The notes: a model not told the origin generated them from the sequence alone. Positions 36,681 to 46,798 are shown, counted from the stretch's first letter. The stretch is 64,000 nt of DNA from Desulfosediminicola ganghwensis (GCF_005116675.2 NZ_CP050699.1:5341001-5405000), one strand, 5' to 3'. A program made the numbers and translations.

Positions 36681-37133
36681 ATGCGGTTTCCTGGATTTTT
36701 TATCACCATTCTCTCAGCCCTGCTTCTCATCGCACCATTTGCCATAGCCGAAGACAGCAGAACTGCCGAAGTGCTCTTTGACGAGGGTGCCAACAGCACC
36801 ACCATTACCGACCAGATTGCAGGTTATCAGAACGTACATTACACAGTTCGGGCCCGCTCAGGTCAGCAGATAACTGTTGATTTGCAGGCAGAAAATGAGC
36901 ATATCGCCTATTTCAACATTTATCCCCCCGGCAAGGCCCCCGGTAGTGCAGATGCAATGTATATTGGCTCTATCTACGGTTCACAGTTTAAAGGGGAATT
37001 GCCAGAAGACGGGGTTTATCTCATCCAGGTCTATCAGATGAGAAGTGCTGCACGAAGAAACGCTATGGCCAAATATAAGCTCACGATAACAATCAAAAAT
37101 CACCATACAAAAGAGATATCTTCTGATAATTGA
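36681..37133 (+). CDS. Secreted PliG-like lysozyme inhibitor, 150 aa
   Basis: A signal peptide (residues 1-23, APFAIAED) is followed by one small beta-rich domain. The order of motifs, IAGYQNVHYTVRARSGQQITV, a Phe-containing strand, GELPEDGVYLIQVYQMRSAARRN and YKLTITI, follows E. coli PliG, the periplasmic inhibitor of g-type lysozyme, including the SG/DG-Y-L-R-V-Q-R-AR pattern. I infer that it protects peptidoglycan from g-type lysozymes. A more general PPC-like domain is the alternative. The ribosome site GGAGGAGACAATT is excellent. No operon partner is apparent. Confidence 0.6.
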   Translation: MRFPGFFITILSALLLIAPFAIAEDSRTAEVLFDEGANSTTITDQIAGYQNVHYTVRARSGQQITVDLQAENEHIAYFNIYPPGKAPGSADAMYIGSIYGSQFKGELPEDGVYLIQVYQMRSAARRNAMAKYKLTITIKNHHTKEISSDN

Positions 37134-37629
37134 ACCATGGATTTATCAGCCGCTATAATGAGCAAACATCACAGGTAATCATCATATGCTCTCATCGTAG
37201 ATGGCCATAATTAAATCCAATGCGGCATAGCCTTAGCCGGGCCTGCAGTTTTGTCCTGAATCGGCCGAATCATGATACCCACTGATATTCCCGGCTCAGG
37301 AGCCTGTTAGTTAAACATACTCGACAAGTAGCCACCCTTTTCAGCAATTGTTTCAATTGCTCCGGCTGGCTCATTCACCGTCGCAGCCAGGATCGCTCCA
37401 ACCTCCGCACTCTTCAACAGGGTGCATTACTCCGAATATCAATTCCCTCATTAGGTCGCCTTTAAAACTCGACTTGGACTGATTTTTTTTGCCCCCTAAA
37501 TAAAACAATCACAATTCCATTTAGACTGATCTCATGTTACAACGCAATTATGAGTTCAGCTCAAAACTGAAGACACGACGAACGACCATCTCTATAATTC
37601 ATTCTTCATTTTTATCAGAGGGATAACAG
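37134..37629. other. Intergenic region, possible gene remnant
   Basis: The 496 bases hold a small hairpin AGCAATTG-TTT-CAATTGCT (37343-37361). On the minus strand 37307-37420 is an open stretch ending KGGYLSSMFN that looks coding in composition but has no start, and the frame upstream is broken. It may be the end of a decayed gene. I cannot name it. Confidence 0.3.
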
Positions 37630-38418
37630 ATGCTTACTAATTATTTTAATCGATTACTGCTCCTTAGTTTAACATTGTGCATGCTCGTGCTTACAGGATG
37701 CCTCGATCGCTCTCTTACCTTCCAGATCCGCTTCACAGAGTTGAACGGCCTACAACAGGGAAACCGTGTCCTGTTTCAGAACAACCACATCGGCGAGGTG
37801 GTCAAGGTCAACTACACTGATACAGGAGATTACCTGGTCACCGTTACAATTTCACCCGACTTTACCAATGCCACCACCAAGGACTCCACATTTCATATCG
37901 GTATCGACTCAGACGCACCGCCCGCCAGAGCAGTATTTGTTGAACAGGCCAAACCAGGAGGAGATCTCCTTAAAAAAGGTGCCATAGTCTCAGGTACCCA
38001 AAAAGCCGGTTACTTTGATGACCTGATTAAAGATCTGACTGAAAAGGCAGAAACTGCTGAAACAGAATTCAGAAAATCACTCAAGGATTGGGAAGAATCA
38101 TTGAGCACTCAATCCCAGGAGCTCAACCAAAGCTTAAATAAAACACTTGAAGAACTCTCCAGACAGTTTGGTTCAATCAAGGACGAAGTACAAAATGTGC
38201 CCAACCGCGAAGAAGTGAAAGAGCTTGAAAAGAACATCCAGGAGTTCGTAGAGGATTTCAATAACGCTCAAAAAGATGTTCAGGATAAACTGAAAAACGA
38301 GGTCATCCCCCAGCTGAAAATGGAACTCGAAAAATTGCGGGAGCAATTGAAAAGAGAAGGAAGGGAGGAAGAGCTTGAAAAAATAGACGAGGAGATGAAT
38401 GAGGGCATTGCAATTTAG
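37630..38418 (+). CDS. MCE/MlaD-domain lipoprotein with coiled-coil tail, 262 aa
   Basis: The lipobox VLTGC marks a lipoprotein. Residues about 30-120 match an MCE domain (LTFQIRFTELNGLQQGNRVLF, IGEVVKV, and the hydrophobic turn before LLKKGAIVSGT). The C-terminal half is a highly charged coiled coil (KDWEESLSTQSQELNQSLNK, then ELEKLREQLKREGREEELEK). MCE proteins form rings that bind and move lipids between membranes; lipoprotein versions exist in toluene-tolerance type systems. No ABC transporter genes lie beside it, so its partners must be elsewhere. Start at 37630 has AGAGGG upstream. Confidence 0.8.
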   Translation: MLTNYFNRLLLLSLTLCMLVLTGCLDRSLTFQIRFTELNGLQQGNRVLFQNNHIGEVVKVNYTDTGDYLVTVTISPDFTNATTKDSTFHIGIDSDAPPARAVFVEQAKPGGDLLKKGAIVSGTQKAGYFDDLIKDLTEKAETAETEFRKSLKDWEESLSTQSQELNQSLNKTLEELSRQFGSIKDEVQNVPNREEVKELEKNIQEFVEDFNNAQKDVQDKLKNEVIPQLKMELEKLREQLKREGREEELEKIDEEMNEGIAI

Positions 38419-38439
38419 CCTGAACACTACCGTGAGACT

Positions 38440-38473
38440 TTGATCTGACAAGAGCCCGCTCTTGTCAGATCAA
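38440..38473. terminator. Perfect 15-bp hairpin between MCE gene and pilY1
   Basis: TTGATCTGACAAGAG (38440-38454) and CTCTTGTCAGATCAA (38459-38473) pair perfectly around CCCG. It lies 22 bases after the MCE lipoprotein stop and 25 before the pilY1 stop and likely ends both transcripts. A T-tract is missing on both sides. Confidence 0.6.
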
Positions 38474-38497
38474 GCCGAACCTACTCCAGCTCAGAGC

Positions 38498-41400
38498 TTA
38501 TTCGATATATTCTTTCCAGTCTCCAAGCCCACTTTCATAACCGCTTACCGGCAGATTATCCTGCTGGATTTCTTTAATCTCTCCGGTACTGGTCTGGACG
38601 AAAGCACGCGGTCCGTCACCGTCGCCTTTACCTATACCGACATGCAGGTTGGGAGTAGTTACCACACCACGGCCAAGGCTGATCTTGTTGACCACATTGC
38701 CATTGCTATCTACACCTTCATCCCCGAAGACATTCTGATACCAGGAAGTTCCTGTTCGGTAGTAGATCTCGAACAAATCTGAACTCCCCTCAGCCTGACA
38801 GATGCCACTGCTTGGTTTGTGGGTTGAAAAGCTTACCAAACCTCCCATCAATGTTGCCTGGCCGATATTCCTTTCTCCGTTGTTATATGGCCAGATGTTT
38901 CTATACCATCCGTCTGTACAGTTATTTTTATAATTTCTATCTGTATAGTCAGTTCCCGAACACGTTGGCAGTGGGGTACAGATATTCGATACGCAATAAC
39001 CGGTTCCACCTATATACCTGTCCAACTTATCCAGATACGCATTATCATCAATCAAACTGTAAAATGGTGTTCCAGTATCGTTTTCCAGACAATCAAGATT
39101 ATTTATCGGCCCACCGGCCGGGACATCGCTGTTATCACGACAAGTCAACACAGACGTATCCATCTGGTCGCTTAGGTGTACCAGAATTTCATCCACCTGG
39201 AAAAGTCCTTTATTGCCATTACCATAGGTTGGATCCCCATCCAACCGAACTTCATCCCAGGTAAGTTTTCGCCTGTTTACACCACTGTTCGGGTCAGCCT
39301 CTATTACCATCGGCTCTTTAATGCCATAATAACTCTGCTGTTCTTTATCTGTTTTATCCAATGCATCAATGTAGCGCCCGGTACCAAAATAAACCCAGTA
39401 GTTATAACCATCAGTACCAACACTTGCTTCAGCTGTAATCGGTTGCAAGAGATGACCGGGTACTTGTGACCGAATATTTCCGCCACCAATATTATAATTT
39501 GAATCACTTCCCATATTCAGGAGGATATTCACATCCCAATCGTCAGGGGTCGAATAAGTTTCTCCACCGGTTTTACCAACCATATGACCACTACCGTTCA
39601 TGACAAGGCGATACATATGCCCACCACCACTCCAGTACGTTGAGCCATCAGAGTAGGCGCTGAATCCCCAGCGCCCTGCTGAATCTCTCTCCCCTTCCAC
39701 GCTGCTGAAATAAACGACATCCGACATTATGTCTCCACTCACGTTGCCGAAATCGTAATCAACTACAGTTATGCCGGTGACAAACGATCGCACCTGTGCC
39801 CCGCTTGGCTGATAGGTTCCCGCCGGTTCAATGGACGTAGGCTGGCCACTTGGTATACGTAAAGGCCGTTTACCAGGCGCAGCGCTGGTATCCACCAGCC
39901 AGTCAAGAGGGAGAATACTGATTTTTGTGCCGGTCATACTTTCGCCCTGCTGGGCGTAATCCTCATCAAGGGGATCAGAGGGGCCATTGGGGCCACTACC
40001 AAGTATGAGATACCATTCATTCACATTAGCGCTCTGATCTTTCATTACAGCCATTCCGGGAACGACTGTTGAGTAGCCGAGATCAACTACACTTGGGTCA
40101 GTAGTCGTAGTCAATTCACCAAGCAAGACAGGCGGTGCCTCAGGATTGGTAATGTCTAAAATAAAGTAGGATGAGGCAAATCGCTTGCCGTCTATATAAA
40201 CAGGGGATCCGCCAAATCGCATGCCGCCAACAAGGATTGTGCCCCAACCTTCTGGATGAATACACCCTTCATCAGCATAGCCATTGGTACCGCAAGCAGG
40301 CTCCTCTTCAAAAATCTGCACATCAAAAGCCCGTGGCCTCTGATCGACGAAATATTTATGCTTGTACTCAGGGTTTGTGAGGCACGAAAGATGCGGCAAC
40401 AAATTGTACGGCACATACGACCACAATTCTGTTCCCAGCCGTGGCCCGTTGTCGTGATATCTTGAGCCGTTTACATTCGTACTGGTATCGTAACCAAGAT
40501 AGAATTTTCGCTCGTCCGATTTATAGAATCCCGCATTTACCGCATGCAGCATGCCATCGTTAGCGCCGAAATATACCACATGACGGCGATTCGCCCATCG
40601 GGTCACGAACTTGGCGTATGAAACATCGTCGTAAATGAGGTGGAATCCTTCAAGGGGAGAAGTCACCGTAACCGGAGTTGAGTGAATGATATCCCCCAAT
40701 CGCCAGGTAATACCATAGCTATTCTCAGGATTATCAGGGTCAATCAGCAGAGAATCCCTGTTACGTGTGATGTAATCAATAATGCCGTCATTATCAAAAT
40801 CCTTACCTGCAAAATCTTCACCTCGCAACCAACGGATCATCCAATCCAGCTCATTACTACTTGCAACTCCGAATTCATCGGTCCAATTAGTCCAGTCAGG
40901 CGCATCCGTCACACCGCTATCTTCAAAATCGACAACCTCACCTGACTCAACCAGACCATCACCATCATCCTGCCAGGTAAAAATATAACGATGTCTGTCT
41001 GCGGCTGAGATAAAGGTACTCGTATCCCTGTTTTCCCGGGTGTTCAATACATCGATTGAGCCTATTGCCGGGTAATCAGATAACCACTGATTGGCAGACC
41101 ATAAAAAATGCACCTCTTCCAGGTCACCTGCATCGTTACAGTAGCCGATATTAGGATCATTGATCGAGCTGTTCCAACAAACCCTCGATTTCTGTTCCCC
41201 TACCGATTCGTCATAGAAAATAATGACCCGCTTGTCCCCTAAATCGAGAACACCATTTTTGTTGAGATCCTCACCATCATCGAGTACTCGGTTATTGTTC
41301 AGATCCTCTGACGGCCTGAGTGTACGGTCATCATTTGTATCCTCATACATATAGCCGTTATCATCGAGAAACAAACCATGCACATCACCCGCCCATTCTA

Positions 41401-44400
41401 CGGAAGTCTCTCCGCGAACCAACTCGGGCCAGAACATCGCCTGATAGATAGCACCCTCACCACCTCGAGCCGTCGAGATTACCGACGCCGCAGAACCTGC
41501 AGATGCCCTCTGACGAAGCTCGTTGAAAACTGCCAACAGACTTTCCTCAAGCATGGCTGGATTCTCACCTTGCAGCACATCATCTGTGCCACCATTTTCA
41601 GCTGCATCTGAAATAAGAACTGTCGGATTACATTCATCTGTACTGCCTGTATCCCTTGGAGTTCCGGCCGTAACGATATAGGTGGTAATGGAGTTTTTCT
41701 CCATATCGGTAAACGGGTAATCTGCTTCCGGCAAGGTTTCATTACCAGCCGGGTAGAGTGAAAATTCCGCCCCCTGGTTCAGACCATAGTAGGTCAGGTC
41801 ATCAAGATAGGTTGAAGATTTCAGGCCATTGTTACTACATTGGCCTGAGACGGCAGCGTCTTCTGCACCTTCACTTCCATCAACTATATCAATGGAATTC
41901 TGGCCATGCTCTCCGCGAACAAATCTGGCAACATCATCATTGACATCTGCGGTGGATGCGCCTTCGGTGATGATAAGTACAAAATTCTCCTGGCACGGGC
42001 TGATTACGGGATCGATGAGAAACTCCCAGTCTACTCCCGAATCGTAGAGAGGGCCGCTCTTTCCTAAACTTGAAGCTTCTCCTTTCAAATGGCTCGTTCC
42101 GCCACCCATTGTGATATAGAATTTACCGTTATCCTGCACAATATCATTTGAGTCATACGCAGTACCATTGGTCCAGTACCCCTCATAACCAGTGACCTGC
42201 GTCCAGACTATTCCACTGTCAGTACCGGGATTACTGTCTTCGGCAATACCACCGCTTGAGGTGGTATACAGACTTGAGCTGTATAAAATATATGCCCCGG
42301 CCGGATAATAGTCTCCAACCCTCAAGCCGGCATTGACATCACTATCGGTGAAGAAATCGCCATTATTCAATCGAATCTGGGTATTCTGGGTGTAATAGCC
42401 GATGCCGTTATACATTGCCTCTGCCAGAGGTGTCCATGAGGTGGCCTGAACACTGTTGATAGCGGACGCCAGGTCATCCACATGGCGCGCATCAACGGAA
42501 CTCTGATACAGGCCATCGTTATTATCATCATAGGTCAGTCTGCTTCCCAGTTTTATCGGCGAAATTACTCCGGAACCATCTTTATTCCCCTGGGGGCAAT
42601 ACTCTTCAATGGAGTTATCAGGATCAGGGTTCAAACACTCTGTGGCGGCTCCATTGTGATGAAATGCCATTGCACCAACACGAAGATCCTGAGCTGTACG
42701 CTGAATAATACCTTCAGGCTGTGCGGAAACCTTTATGAGCCCCTTCATGGTGAGTAGTGGATTTTCCACTCCCATCTGGCCATAAATGCCCGCGTCAACC
42801 AATGCACCGACAATTCCCCAGGTTTCTGAACTGCCACTGGAATATGACAGCAAATCGGTTGGGTCGATAACCTGCGGCATCTGCATATCGCCACAGTAGT
42901 CTCTTTCAGCCTGCTCGATACAGTCCTTGGCCTCCTGAGATCCCCAGCCAGCACTAACCTCTCCCCAACAGGTTCCATTGATATCATCATAACACTCGTT
43001 TTGCGTCCAGCCGCTGGCATTCGAATCGCACAAAGTTGTGTTATCAGAGAGTACACTTACAGCTTCAAATTTTCCCCCGCCTCCACAACCTGGATTGTTT
43101 TTTGAGGTATCTACCGATGTATCGTTATCACACTCATATTGCAGACCATTACTACACAGGTTGCCAACACTATTGAAGTTCTGATAACATTCACCTTCAT
43201 CCCAATTACTTTTCGATGCCCATGATCCATCGTCGCAATCACATGTTTTTTGTTCACATACACCGCCACCGGAACTGATCGGCCAGTCCTCCCAGCAACG
43301 ACCGACATAGCCCGTGCCTGTCCAATTAGGTGCAGCAGGATCAGGTGGGTTTACACTATCCCACTGGCCATAACAGATATATTCAGGGTCCCAGGGGGTA
43401 ATTTTCCATGGATCTTTATCCGGGTAACCAGTATTGCCCTGTTGATAGACCGCCTCGCAATGTGTTGCCAAGTTACCCGCGTGGGGAGGTTCTTCACCTT
43501 TATTGATCTTCCAACAGTCATGTATGGACGAGTGGTAGATGTTGGCAGACTCAGACACATCCTGAGTACCATACATACAGCCTTCCATTGAGTTTTTAAG
43601 AACCGGCAGCTGAGGGCTTGAATTCTGCAACTCTTCGAGATACCTTGCACAATCGGCATAGTTAATACCACCGGCACTCATGCCTACGATCTCGATGCGG
43701 GTGGTAAAATCATTCTCTCCTAATTTATCAACATCATCGGCGCCACCACGAATCTTAAAGACCAATTGCTGGGAAACTCCTCCAGTAGTCGGTGTCACCG
43801 TTATCTCCTTGGTAAAACCCCGCCCTGAACAACCACGATGCTCGGAGACCAGTCGGTCATCATCGGTTGTTGCCTCGGCACCTGTTGAGAGTTTTCCGCC
43901 TGTGAGAATTTTCTTCTGGATATCAATCTTAGAAGCAGATGCCCAGTTAAGAAGTTTTCCGCTCGCTCCAAAACAGGTTACTGCTGTCGGTGCTTTAGTA
44001 TCATCATAGGTAATCTGCAGGTCTTTCCGTGTCTTACTCGTTCCGTCATCATTCCAGGCGCTCTCGGCTTTATAGGATGCACTGGGACATGCATCGACAC
44101 CGCTATCTGAGGCATCACCAACTTCCTCAAAATAGCCTTCGATTTTATCCCAAAGGAGATTGCCTGAAGCATCGGTATCTTCATAGAGCGAATTTGAACC
44201 ATTGGTTGAGGAAGCAGCAGCACCATTACTCAAAAATAGCATCCCATCGTAGCTGACCAGGGAATTTTGCGCCCAGTTTTGGCTGTTCGACCACTCTTCA
44301 ACAGAAGTCAGGTCTACTTCCGTCCAGATAAGCCCCGTATCATTTTCAAGAGACGTGCCGGCTGAAGTACAGGCAGTAGCCGGAGCAACCGGGCTACAGG

Positions 44401-44830
44401 TTGCCTGGTAGAGAACACCCTTGCTGGTCACATATGTATCTGAGGCATAGATTGTACCGGTCTGCCAGGGAATTACCTCACTCCATTTATACAAAGTATC
44501 TTCTTCAAAATACCCGGCATACGATTTTGCAGTATCGAGACTGCCATCATCTTCAAGCAGATATGACTTATCAAGACAACTCGTTTCATAGGAGATGGTA
44601 TCTCCTTTATAATCAGTCCCCGTGTAGGTCTGATTATCAACATAGGCCATATCCAGCATGGAACCGGAATTATCTATAAGGATCAGTAAATTCGCATCAG
44701 ACCCCGATGCAAGAAACGGTGGTTCCCCCGTGCCCTCACCACAAACCGCCGCAAAAACAGGCGACGTAAAACTGCACAGTATCAACCCGAAGAGACCAAT
44801 AATCAGAACTTTCATTTCTTGCCGTTTCAT
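38498..44830 (-). CDS. pilY1: PilY1-like type IV pilus tip adhesin, 2110 aa
   Basis: A signal peptide is followed by a von Willebrand A domain with MIDAS motif DNSGS (LLILIDNSGSMLD). The C-terminal third is the PilC/PilY1 beta-propeller (VYFGANDGMLHAVNAGFY, LGSGPNGPSDPLDEDYAQQG, VYFGTGRYI). In between are many Cys residues and an Asp/Asn-rich calcium-type run (EDLNNNRVLDDGEDLNKNGV). Four repeats of an aromatic-rich CBM5/12-like pattern occur, two near the N-terminus (about 44140-44500) and two near 42030-42330. It is nearly twice the usual length. It caps pili, helps extension and mediates adhesion. The ATG at 44830 is chosen over a TTG at 44857. Last gene of the minor pilin operon. Confidence 0.93.
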   Translation of the reverse strand: MKRQEMKVLIIGLFGLILCSFTSPVFAAVCGEGTGEPPFLASGSDANLLILIDNSGSMLDMAYVDNQTYTGTDYKGDTISYETSCLDKSYLLEDDGSLDTAKSYAGYFEEDTLYKWSEVIPWQTGTIYASDTYVTSKGVLYQATCSPVAPATACTSAGTSLENDTGLIWTEVDLTSVEEWSNSQNWAQNSLVSYDGMLFLSNGAAASSTNGSNSLYEDTDASGNLLWDKIEGYFEEVGDASDSGVDACPSASYKAESAWNDDGTSKTRKDLQITYDDTKAPTAVTCFGASGKLLNWASASKIDIQKKILTGGKLSTGAEATTDDDRLVSEHRGCSGRGFTKEITVTPTTGGVSQQLVFKIRGGADDVDKLGENDFTTRIEIVGMSAGGINYADCARYLEELQNSSPQLPVLKNSMEGCMYGTQDVSESANIYHSSIHDCWKINKGEEPPHAGNLATHCEAVYQQGNTGYPDKDPWKITPWDPEYICYGQWDSVNPPDPAAPNWTGTGYVGRCWEDWPISSGGGVCEQKTCDCDDGSWASKSNWDEGECYQNFNSVGNLCSNGLQYECDNDTSVDTSKNNPGCGGGGKFEAVSVLSDNTTLCDSNASGWTQNECYDDINGTCWGEVSAGWGSQEAKDCIEQAERDYCGDMQMPQVIDPTDLLSYSSGSSETWGIVGALVDAGIYGQMGVENPLLTMKGLIKVSAQPEGIIQRTAQDLRVGAMAFHHNGAATECLNPDPDNSIEEYCPQGNKDGSGVISPIKLGSRLTYDDNNDGLYQSSVDARHVDDLASAINSVQATSWTPLAEAMYNGIGYYTQNTQIRLNNGDFFTDSDVNAGLRVGDYYPAGAYILYSSSLYTTSSGGIAEDSNPGTDSGIVWTQVTGYEGYWTNGTAYDSNDIVQDNGKFYITMGGGTSHLKGEASSLGKSGPLYDSGVDWEFLIDPVISPCQENFVLIITEGASTADVNDDVARFVRGEHGQNSIDIVDGSEGAEDAAVSGQCSNNGLKSSTYLDDLTYYGLNQGAEFSLYPAGNETLPEADYPFTDMEKNSITTYIVTAGTPRDTGSTDECNPTVLISDAAENGGTDDVLQGENPAMLEESLLAVFNELRQRASAGSAASVISTARGGEGAIYQAMFWPELVRGETSVEWAGDVHGLFLDDNGYMYEDTNDDRTLRPSEDLNNNRVLDDGEDLNKNGVLDLGDKRVIIFYDESVGEQKSRVCWNSSINDPNIGYCNDAGDLEEVHFLWSANQWLSDYPAIGSIDVLNTRENRDTSTFISAADRHRYIFTWQDDGDGLVESGEVVDFEDSGVTDAPDWTNWTDEFGVASSNELDWMIRWLRGEDFAGKDFDNDGIIDYITRNRDSLLIDPDNPENSYGITWRLGDIIHSTPVTVTSPLEGFHLIYDDVSYAKFVTRWANRRHVVYFGANDGMLHAVNAGFYKSDERKFYLGYDTSTNVNGSRYHDNGPRLGTELWSYVPYNLLPHLSCLTNPEYKHKYFVDQRPRAFDVQIFEEEPACGTNGYADEGCIHPEGWGTILVGGMRFGGSPVYIDGKRFASSYFILDITNPEAPPVLLGELTTTTDPSVVDLGYSTVVPGMAVMKDQSANVNEWYLILGSGPNGPSDPLDEDYAQQGESMTGTKISILPLDWLVDTSAAPGKRPLRIPSGQPTSIEPAGTYQPSGAQVRSFVTGITVVDYDFGNVSGDIMSDVVYFSSVEGERDSAGRWGFSAYSDGSTYWSGGGHMYRLVMNGSGHMVGKTGGETYSTPDDWDVNILLNMGSDSNYNIGGGNIRSQVPGHLLQPITAEASVGTDGYNYWVYFGTGRYIDALDKTDKEQQSYYGIKEPMVIEADPNSGVNRRKLTWDEVRLDGDPTYGNGNKGLFQVDEILVHLSDQMDTSVLTCRDNSDVPAGGPINNLDCLENDTGTPFYSLIDDNAYLDKLDRYIGGTGYCVSNICTPLPTCSGTDYTDRNYKNNCTDGWYRNIWPYNNGERNIGQATLMGGLVSFSTHKPSSGICQAEGSSDLFEIYYRTGTSWYQNVFGDEGVDSNGNVVNKISLGRGVVTTPNLHVGIGKGDGDGPRAFVQTSTGEIKEIQQDNLPVSGYESGLGDWKEYIE

Positions 44831-44907
44831 TTCCTCAACTCTCTTATGACTCCACAATTTGCCGTAAAATGGTCACACAGTCTTGACAATCAAAAGAACT
44901 TTTATAG

Positions 44908-45576
44908 CTAGTACTGACATGCGCTTGGATCTTCAGTACCCACCAGATGACGCCAGCCCATAGCTATAGTTGTCTGGCTCTCGGTCTGGCCAGCAAACTG
45001 GGAGTAGACATCGATCACTTTCGCCACTCCACCCTGGCCGGCCGACTTACCTTTGCCTTCATATCCGGCTGTCATTTGCAAGGCACCACCAATCTGCACC
45101 ATTGTTTTTGCCTCAAAGTAGAGATAACCGGTTTCTTCATCATCAGTTCCACTCGTCTTGAGGTTGCTTTTGGGATAGGCTGCATCGGCCTTATCCGGAT
45201 CACCGATTTTACTAGCCAGGGCTGCTGCACTAGTGGACCGAGCGTTGTTATAGAGCACATAGTCTCCATCCCGGCTATAGACCCGAATATCTGTGCCACC
45301 AAGATCAGCCCATTTATTGGTCGCATCAGTTTCTTTGAATCCCGCCACACAGCTGAACGATTGTTCTATAATTTCCGTTCCCAACGCGGCTCCGGCTTCG
45401 GCCTCAAAGTATGTCTTTTTATTCACCTTATCGTTGCTGGCAATCTGTAATTCAATAGAGGTGTTGGTTGTAGTGGCGATTCCCAGGATTGTAAGAACCA
45501 ACATGATCAACAGCGCAGCAACGAGTACAAACCCTTCGGGATTACCAATCGATATCGTCTTATTTTTCATAGCCAT
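44908..45576 (-). CDS. pilX: Minor pilin assembly protein PilX, 222 aa
   Basis: The N-terminal PilX pattern is GFVLVAALLIMLVLTILGIATTTNTSIELQIASND, with an E-less but typical PilX hydrophobic helix and AASND/YFEAEAGA downstream. The rest is a globular beta domain. Such minor pilins prime pilus assembly with PilV, PilW and PilY1. It lies 6 bases after pilV and 77 bases before pilY1. Confidence 0.9.
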   Translation of the reverse strand: MAMKNKTISIGNPEGFVLVAALLIMLVLTILGIATTTNTSIELQIASNDKVNKKTYFEAEAGAALGTEIIEQSFSCVAGFKETDATNKWADLGGTDIRVYSRDGDYVLYNNARSTSAAALASKIGDPDKADAAYPKSNLKTSGTDDEETGYLYFEAKTMVQIGGALQMTAGYEGKGKSAGQGGVAKVIDVYSQFAGQTESQTTIAMGWRHLVGTEDPSACQY

Positions 45577-45582
45577 CGGAGA

Positions 45583-46035
45583 TTATAGATATTTAGCTTT
45601 GAGATAATTCATCGTTACCGTCCTGGTCCCACCATTCACCGCACGCACAACCAACACGCGAATGGTTTTTGTATTCGGCAGTGCCACGTTCTCTGCTACA
45701 TTCCAGTAAATTGTGAAATACCCGTCGGGGGAAACTCTCTTACCATCGGCTGTAGTGTCGGTAAAACTATTAAGACCTGCCGTAGAATCTGCGTTTATGG
45801 CGGTATTGGTGATGCTGTTGTCATCCACCAGATCGGGATCGTCATACTCCAGGGAGAAGAGTTGCTCAATCTGGTCAGATCCCCAATCCGAGGCCACGGT
45901 TATTCTTTCTGCCTTTGCATTGCCCTTGATGCCGGCAACCTGCATTGACACCAAAGATAAAATTCCCACACCAAAAACAACAATGGCAATAAGGACTTCA
46001 ATAAGGGTAAAACCACTTGTATCTCTTAATCTCAT
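45583..46035 (-). CDS. pilV: Minor pilin PilV, 150 aa
   Basis: It has a type III prepilin signal with cleavage before the Phe of GFTLIEVLIAIVVFGVGIL, with Glu at +5, and the PilV pattern LVSMQVAGIKGNAKAERI. The C-terminal domain is short. It joins the priming complex of minor pilins. The start lies 4 bases after the pilW stop. Confidence 0.92.
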   Translation of the reverse strand: MRLRDTSGFTLIEVLIAIVVFGVGILSLVSMQVAGIKGNAKAERITVASDWGSDQIEQLFSLEYDDPDLVDDNSITNTAINADSTAGLNSFTDTTADGKRVSPDGYFTIYWNVAENVALPNTKTIRVLVVRAVNGGTRTVTMNYLKAKYL

Positions 46036-46039
46036 AGTT

Positions 46040-46774
46040 CTATAACCTCAGGTTTCTGCAATCGACGGTCATAATCTTGAATCGCCTTCGGTAATTATCA
46101 TTAAATTGCCACTTATCTCCGGACAATGTTCCTTTGTTATAGGCGGCAAGATTGGATGCAGGGTTATAGATGAATGAATTTTTAAAGGAGGAATCCGGTT
46201 CTTCCGCTCTGGCAATGATTGAGACAACAACAGTTTTTACCAGATCCTCGTCTGATGTTTCCTTTTCATCCTCATCAAGGTACATGAACTCTATCTTCTC
46301 GATGCGCTCTGCTACGATTACCGGCCCACTGCCACTTTTAACTTCCCAGTGACCGCTTCCCTTATCTTCGGTATCAATCGTGCCATTAGCAGCAGTACGA
46401 CGTAGAGCTAAAACACCATTGTCTTCTTTGAGGTCGTACGCGATATGTTCGTCTGTGTCTGAAACGTCACCATCCTCATTTCGATCGATGGTGAAATAGA
46501 TAAGGTCAGGTTTAATCTGGACGATCTTACCAGTGCCTTCTCCTATGGTGCTCAGCTCAGCACCGTTATAGCCAGCCATTCGTATATCACGGGCCAGCAG
46601 TTTCATTGCCGCACGGATATTTTGCTGCATCTCAGTGACATCGAGCTGGGCTTCGTATACATCCTGCTGTTTGGCGTAAATTTGAAAAACGGCCATCATA
46701 ACCATTAAGCCGACAGCCATCGCGATAAGGAGTTCTACAAGGGTGAAACCTCTTTCTCTTGATCTTCTGTTCAT
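46040..46774 (-). CDS. pilW: Minor pilin PilW, 244 aa
   Basis: The prepilin signal ERGFTLVELLIAMAVGLMVMMAVFQIY is followed by the PilW hallmark QNIRAAMKLLARDIRMAGY. I place the start at the ATG at 46774; a TTG at 46789 is the alternative. It is processed by prepilin peptidase PilD, encoded elsewhere, and works with FimT, PilV and PilX. It is third in charge of a five-gene operon in the order fimT, pilW, pilV, pilX, pilY1. Confidence 0.92.
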   Translation of the reverse strand: MNRRSRERGFTLVELLIAMAVGLMVMMAVFQIYAKQQDVYEAQLDVTEMQQNIRAAMKLLARDIRMAGYNGAELSTIGEGTGKIVQIKPDLIYFTIDRNEDGDVSDTDEHIAYDLKEDNGVLALRRTAANGTIDTEDKGSGHWEVKSGSGPVIVAERIEKIEFMYLDEDEKETSDEDLVKTVVVSIIARAEEPDSSFKNSFIYNPASNLAAYNKGTLSGDKWQFNDNYRRRFKIMTVDCRNLRL

Positions 46775-46798
46775 CTTTTGCACCCGCAATACCCCACC

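Noticed and set aside
37307-37420. Minus-strand open stretch ending KGGYLSSMFN
   Set aside because: Looks coding in composition but has no start and a stop directly upstream; at most a remnant, so not called as a gene.
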